A DNA stretch of 8,314 bases from a bacterium. GTDB taxonomy: Bacteria > DYJV01 > JALVYZ01. Position 1 is the stretch's first letter. Each line of letters starts with the position of its first letter. The notes under the pieces are model-generated. The model was not told where the DNA came from, searched no databases, and was given only the letters and a program-made list of their open reading frames with translations. This document shows, piece by piece, positions 6,698-8,314 of this stretch. The translations under genes and the position numbers were made by a program. Location of the stretch: NCBI GenBank assembly GCA_027037705.1, contig JALVYZ010000314.1:1-8314 (forward strand), written 5' to 3'.

Positions 6698-7702
6698 TTA
6701 TAACTTTTCTGCAAGGGAAGAATACAATTCAGATAATTTTTTATCATATGAATATAAATCTGATGCTGTTATGTAAGCCATTTTTAGAAAAAAATTTACT
6801 TCTTTAATGTTTTTAAATCTTTTTTCTAACAAATTTTCTAATTTACATTTATTTAAAATATTTAAAAATTGCTTGGCTCTATTTGTTACTGTATGTTCTT
6901 TTCTTACTAAATTAAACCCATTTAATGCAATCTTTTCTGCTTCATCATGGTTTTTTAGATAATAGTTTATTTTTTCAACAGCTTCATCAACATTTCCTTT
7001 TTCGAAGCAAACTAAATCTCTTCCCTCTTTAAAAATTTCTATAAATCCGTTTCCCACAACTCGTTCAGACAGTAAAAAACTTCCACAACTTAAAGCTTCA
7101 AAGAAACGGAAATTAATGTCGTTATTTGCAAGTTGATTTATCACAATTTTGGACTGATTAAAAATTGGGACAAAATCTCCCTGGCCTATATAAAAGTTTT
7201 TTACTCTTTTTTTTAATGCCTCAATTAATTTTATTCTTGGTTTGTTTAACTTTGGATTTAATGTCCCTACAAAACAGATATCATATTTTTTCTTTAAATT
7301 TAACTTTTTATGGACTTGAGGATTGCAATATAGAGGAAACCATTTTTTTATAGTGTGATAATTAAAATTAAAATCTACTTCTATAAAAAATTTTTGGGCA
7401 AATAAAGCAATATCAAAAATATGAGCATAATATAAATGCCATGGATGAATATGGGAATCTACTGCATAAATAACAGTGGGAATTTCAATTTTTTCAAGAC
7501 CAATGTATGTAATTGGAAAACTATCATCTCCTAAAAATATTAAATCTGGTTTCCATGGAAGTAAAGAAAGAATATATTCAATCTTATAAACTGCTTTTTT
7601 TAATTTTATTTTATGATAATCGTAAAATCCAACATTAATAATTTCTTTATCAATTGGTAAATGATTTATAAAAAAAGAATGACCTAAAACTAAAATCTTC
7701 AT
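6698..7702 (-). CDS. CgeB-like glycosyltransferase (GT-B fold)
   Basis: Probable sugar transferase of the CgeB/DUF3880 plus Glyco_trans_1_2 type; such proteins act in the cytoplasm on spore coat, maturation, polysaccharide or protein glycans. Using the ATG at 7702 the protein is 334 residues. The N-terminal half is a Rossmann-like domain beginning at once with MKILVLGHSFF and containing DLIFLGDD (53-60) and YAVDSHIHP (79-87). The C-terminal domain starts at YDICFVGTLNP (140-150) and carries the family's nucleotide-sugar region NFRFFEALSCGSFLLSE (197-213) and GRDLVCFEKGNVDEAVEKI (227-245). A helical tail of about 50 residues follows. A TTG at 7744 would add 14 residues ahead of the fold, so the ATG is preferred, although neither start has a good Shine-Dalgarno. 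It is the first gene of a minus-strand run leading into mqnC and lies divergent from tRNA-Ser. A weak promoter may be TTGATA (7744-7739), 18 bases, TATGTT (7720-7715), but it would leave almost no leader. Donor and acceptor cannot be predicted. Confidence 0.78.
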   Translation of the reverse strand: MKILVLGHSFFINHLPIDKEIINVGFYDYHKIKLKKAVYKIEYILSLLPWKPDLIFLGDDSFPITYIGLEKIEIPTVIYAVDSHIHPWHLYYAHIFDIALFAQKFFIEVDFNFNYHTIKKWFPLYCNPQVHKKLNLKKKYDICFVGTLNPKLNKPRIKLIEALKKRVKNFYIGQGDFVPIFNQSKIVINQLANNDINFRFFEALSCGSFLLSERVVGNGFIEIFKEGRDLVCFEKGNVDEAVEKINYYLKNHDEAEKIALNGFNLVRKEHTVTNRAKQFLNILNKCKLENLLEKRFKNIKEVNFFLKMAYITASDLYSYDKKLSELYSSLAEKL

Positions 7703-7757
7703 GGAAATAAAATTAACATACAAGTTTTTTGATATCAATATCAATTTATGAATTATC

Positions 7758-7786
7758 TTGACTTATCGTTAAAAGCTTGGTATTAC
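7758..7786 (+). promoter_or_regulatory. Candidate sigma-70 promoter of tRNA-Ser
   Basis: TTGACT (7758-7763, five of six) is followed by exactly 17 bases and TATTAC (7781-7786, four of six). Transcription would start near 7793, about eight bases before the tRNA 5' end, a plausible short leader for RNase P processing. Confidence 0.55.
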
Positions 7787-7800
7787 TGGATTAAAACAAA

Positions 7801-7893
7801 GGAGAGGTGTCCGAGTCTGGTTTAAGGAGCACGATTGGAAATCGTGTGTAGGGGTTAAAGCCCCTACCGCGGGTTCAAATCCCGCCCTCTCCG
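7801..7893 (+). tRNA. tRNA-Ser (anticodon GGA)
   Basis: A class II tRNA of 93 bases with a complete cloverleaf. The acceptor stem is GGAGAGG (7801-7807) with CCTCTCC (7886-7892) and discriminator G 7893. The D arm pairs TCC with GGA. The anticodon stem is CACGA (7830-7834) with TCGTG (7842-7846) around the loop TTGGAAA, anticodon GGA at 7837-7839, which reads UCC and UCU serine codons. The long variable arm pairs TAGGGG (7849-7854) with CCCCTA (7861-7866). The T arm is GCGGG, TTCAAAT, CCCGC (7869-7885). The 3' CCA is not encoded; TTTTT follows immediately. The long variable arm and discriminator G agree with serine identity. Confidence 0.97.
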
Positions 7894-7920
7894 TTTTTAA
7901 CAATTTTACTAACCTTAAAG

Positions 7921-8314
7921 ATGAAGAAAGTTTTTTTAACTTGTCTATTATTATTCATTTTTTCTTGCGTAAGACAACATGTCCCATTAAATATTTGTAG
8001 ATTACCACAAAATCATGAAATAATTATAAAATCATTTCAATATAATACCCAATTAATATCTGAGAAGGAAGAAAAATTTTTAACAAACTTTTATAATTAT
8101 AAATTCTTAAAACCATTCATCCAAATGGCTCCAACTTTTGATAAATATTTTGTTAGTTGGGGGTTTAGAAAATTAAAAAAAAGAAAATATTATTTTATAA
8201 ACAGTCAAGTAGTGGATAAAAAATTTATTGCTAAAATTAAAGAAAATGCTAATTTGGATACATATCCAAATGCATTTATAAGAGCAATTACAGTAAAAAA
8301 CACCTCTATAAGAG
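7921..8314 (+). CDS. Lipoprotein, probable N-terminal part of an SH3/NlpC-P60 peptidase (partial)
   Basis: An open frame of 131 codons from ATG to the window end, 28 bases after the tRNA. Residues 1-16 form a lipoprotein signal: two lysines, a hydrophobic stretch and the lipobox IFSC with C16 as the lipidated cysteine, so the mature protein is envelope-anchored. The rest is lysine-rich and resembles the N-terminal stabilising and SH3-type modules that precede NlpC/P60 cysteine peptidases in many Gram-negative bacteria. The clues are FDKYFVSWGF (73-82), then KENANLDTYPN (107-117) and RAITVKNTSIR (121-131), close to the family pattern NANL...AIT.kNT.lR. The catalytic C/H/H residues would lie beyond the window, so peptidase activity is inferred only. 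No good Shine-Dalgarno precedes the ATG. There is no strong terminator between it and the tRNA, so read-through from the tRNA promoter is possible. Confidence 0.68.
   Translation, partial: MKKVFLTCLLLFIFSCVRQHVPLNICRLPQNHEIIIKSFQYNTQLISEKEEKFLTNFYNYKFLKPFIQMAPTFDKYFVSWGFRKLKKRKYYFINSQVVDKKFIAKIKENANLDTYPNAFIRAITVKNTSIR

Noticed and set aside
7165-7353. Plus-strand open frame of 62 codons with hydrophobic stretches
   Set aside because: Antisense to the glycosyltransferase; hydrophobicity comes from complementing lysine- and asparagine-rich codons.
7703-7744. N-terminal extension of the glycosyltransferase from a TTG codon
   Set aside because: It adds 14 residues with no domain match before a Rossmann strand that starts naturally at the ATG at 7702, and the TTG has no Shine-Dalgarno.
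7801-7893. Use of tRNA-Ser as an integration site for a mobile element
   Set aside because: No integrase gene, no duplicated 3' tRNA end and no phage-like gene is visible in the window.

Overview
The window is very AT-rich (well under half G+C by eye) and densely coded. It holds seven complete protein genes on the minus strand, one tRNA-Ser gene, and the start of a lipoprotein gene on the plus strand. An outer-membrane-style lipoprotein, a futalosine-pathway menaquinone gene (mqnC) and a PlsB-type acyltransferase together suggest a low-GC Gram-negative (diderm) anaerobe or microaerophile. Deferribacterota or Campylobacterota are plausible, but this is inferred from gene content and not proved.

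Region 1 (1-4153, minus strand) is an ion-transport operon, transcribed as mgtE, an AEC-family permease gene, ktrB, ktrA. The gaps are 1, 12 and 15 bases. MgtE is a gated Mg2+ channel; KtrB and KtrA are the membrane and nucleotide-binding subunits of a K+ uptake system. The permease between them has an unknown substrate. A candidate promoter (TTGACA-17-TATCTA) overlaps the end of the upstream acyltransferase gene, and a short hairpin may cover the mgtE ribosome binding site.

Region 2 (4203-7702, minus strand) holds, in transcription order, a CgeB-like glycosyltransferase gene, mqnC (cyclic dehypoxanthine futalosine synthase) and a PlsB-type glycerol-3-phosphate acyltransferase gene. The first two are 20 bases apart and probably co-transcribed. 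The acyltransferase gene appears to have its own promoter as well and uses a TTG start behind a good Shine-Dalgarno sequence.

Region 3 (7703-8314) is a divergent intergenic region with a promoter for tRNA-Ser(GGA). A lipoprotein gene starts 28 bases after the tRNA and runs off the window. Its visible part resembles the N-terminal SH3-type module of NlpC/P60 cell-wall peptidases.

I see no CRISPR array, insertion sequence, phage gene, toxin-antitoxin pair or obvious defence system. Most of the window is ordinary housekeeping transport and envelope or quinone metabolism. The points worth a second look are the operon composition, the unusual starts, the leader of mgtE, and the tRNA-lipoprotein junction.
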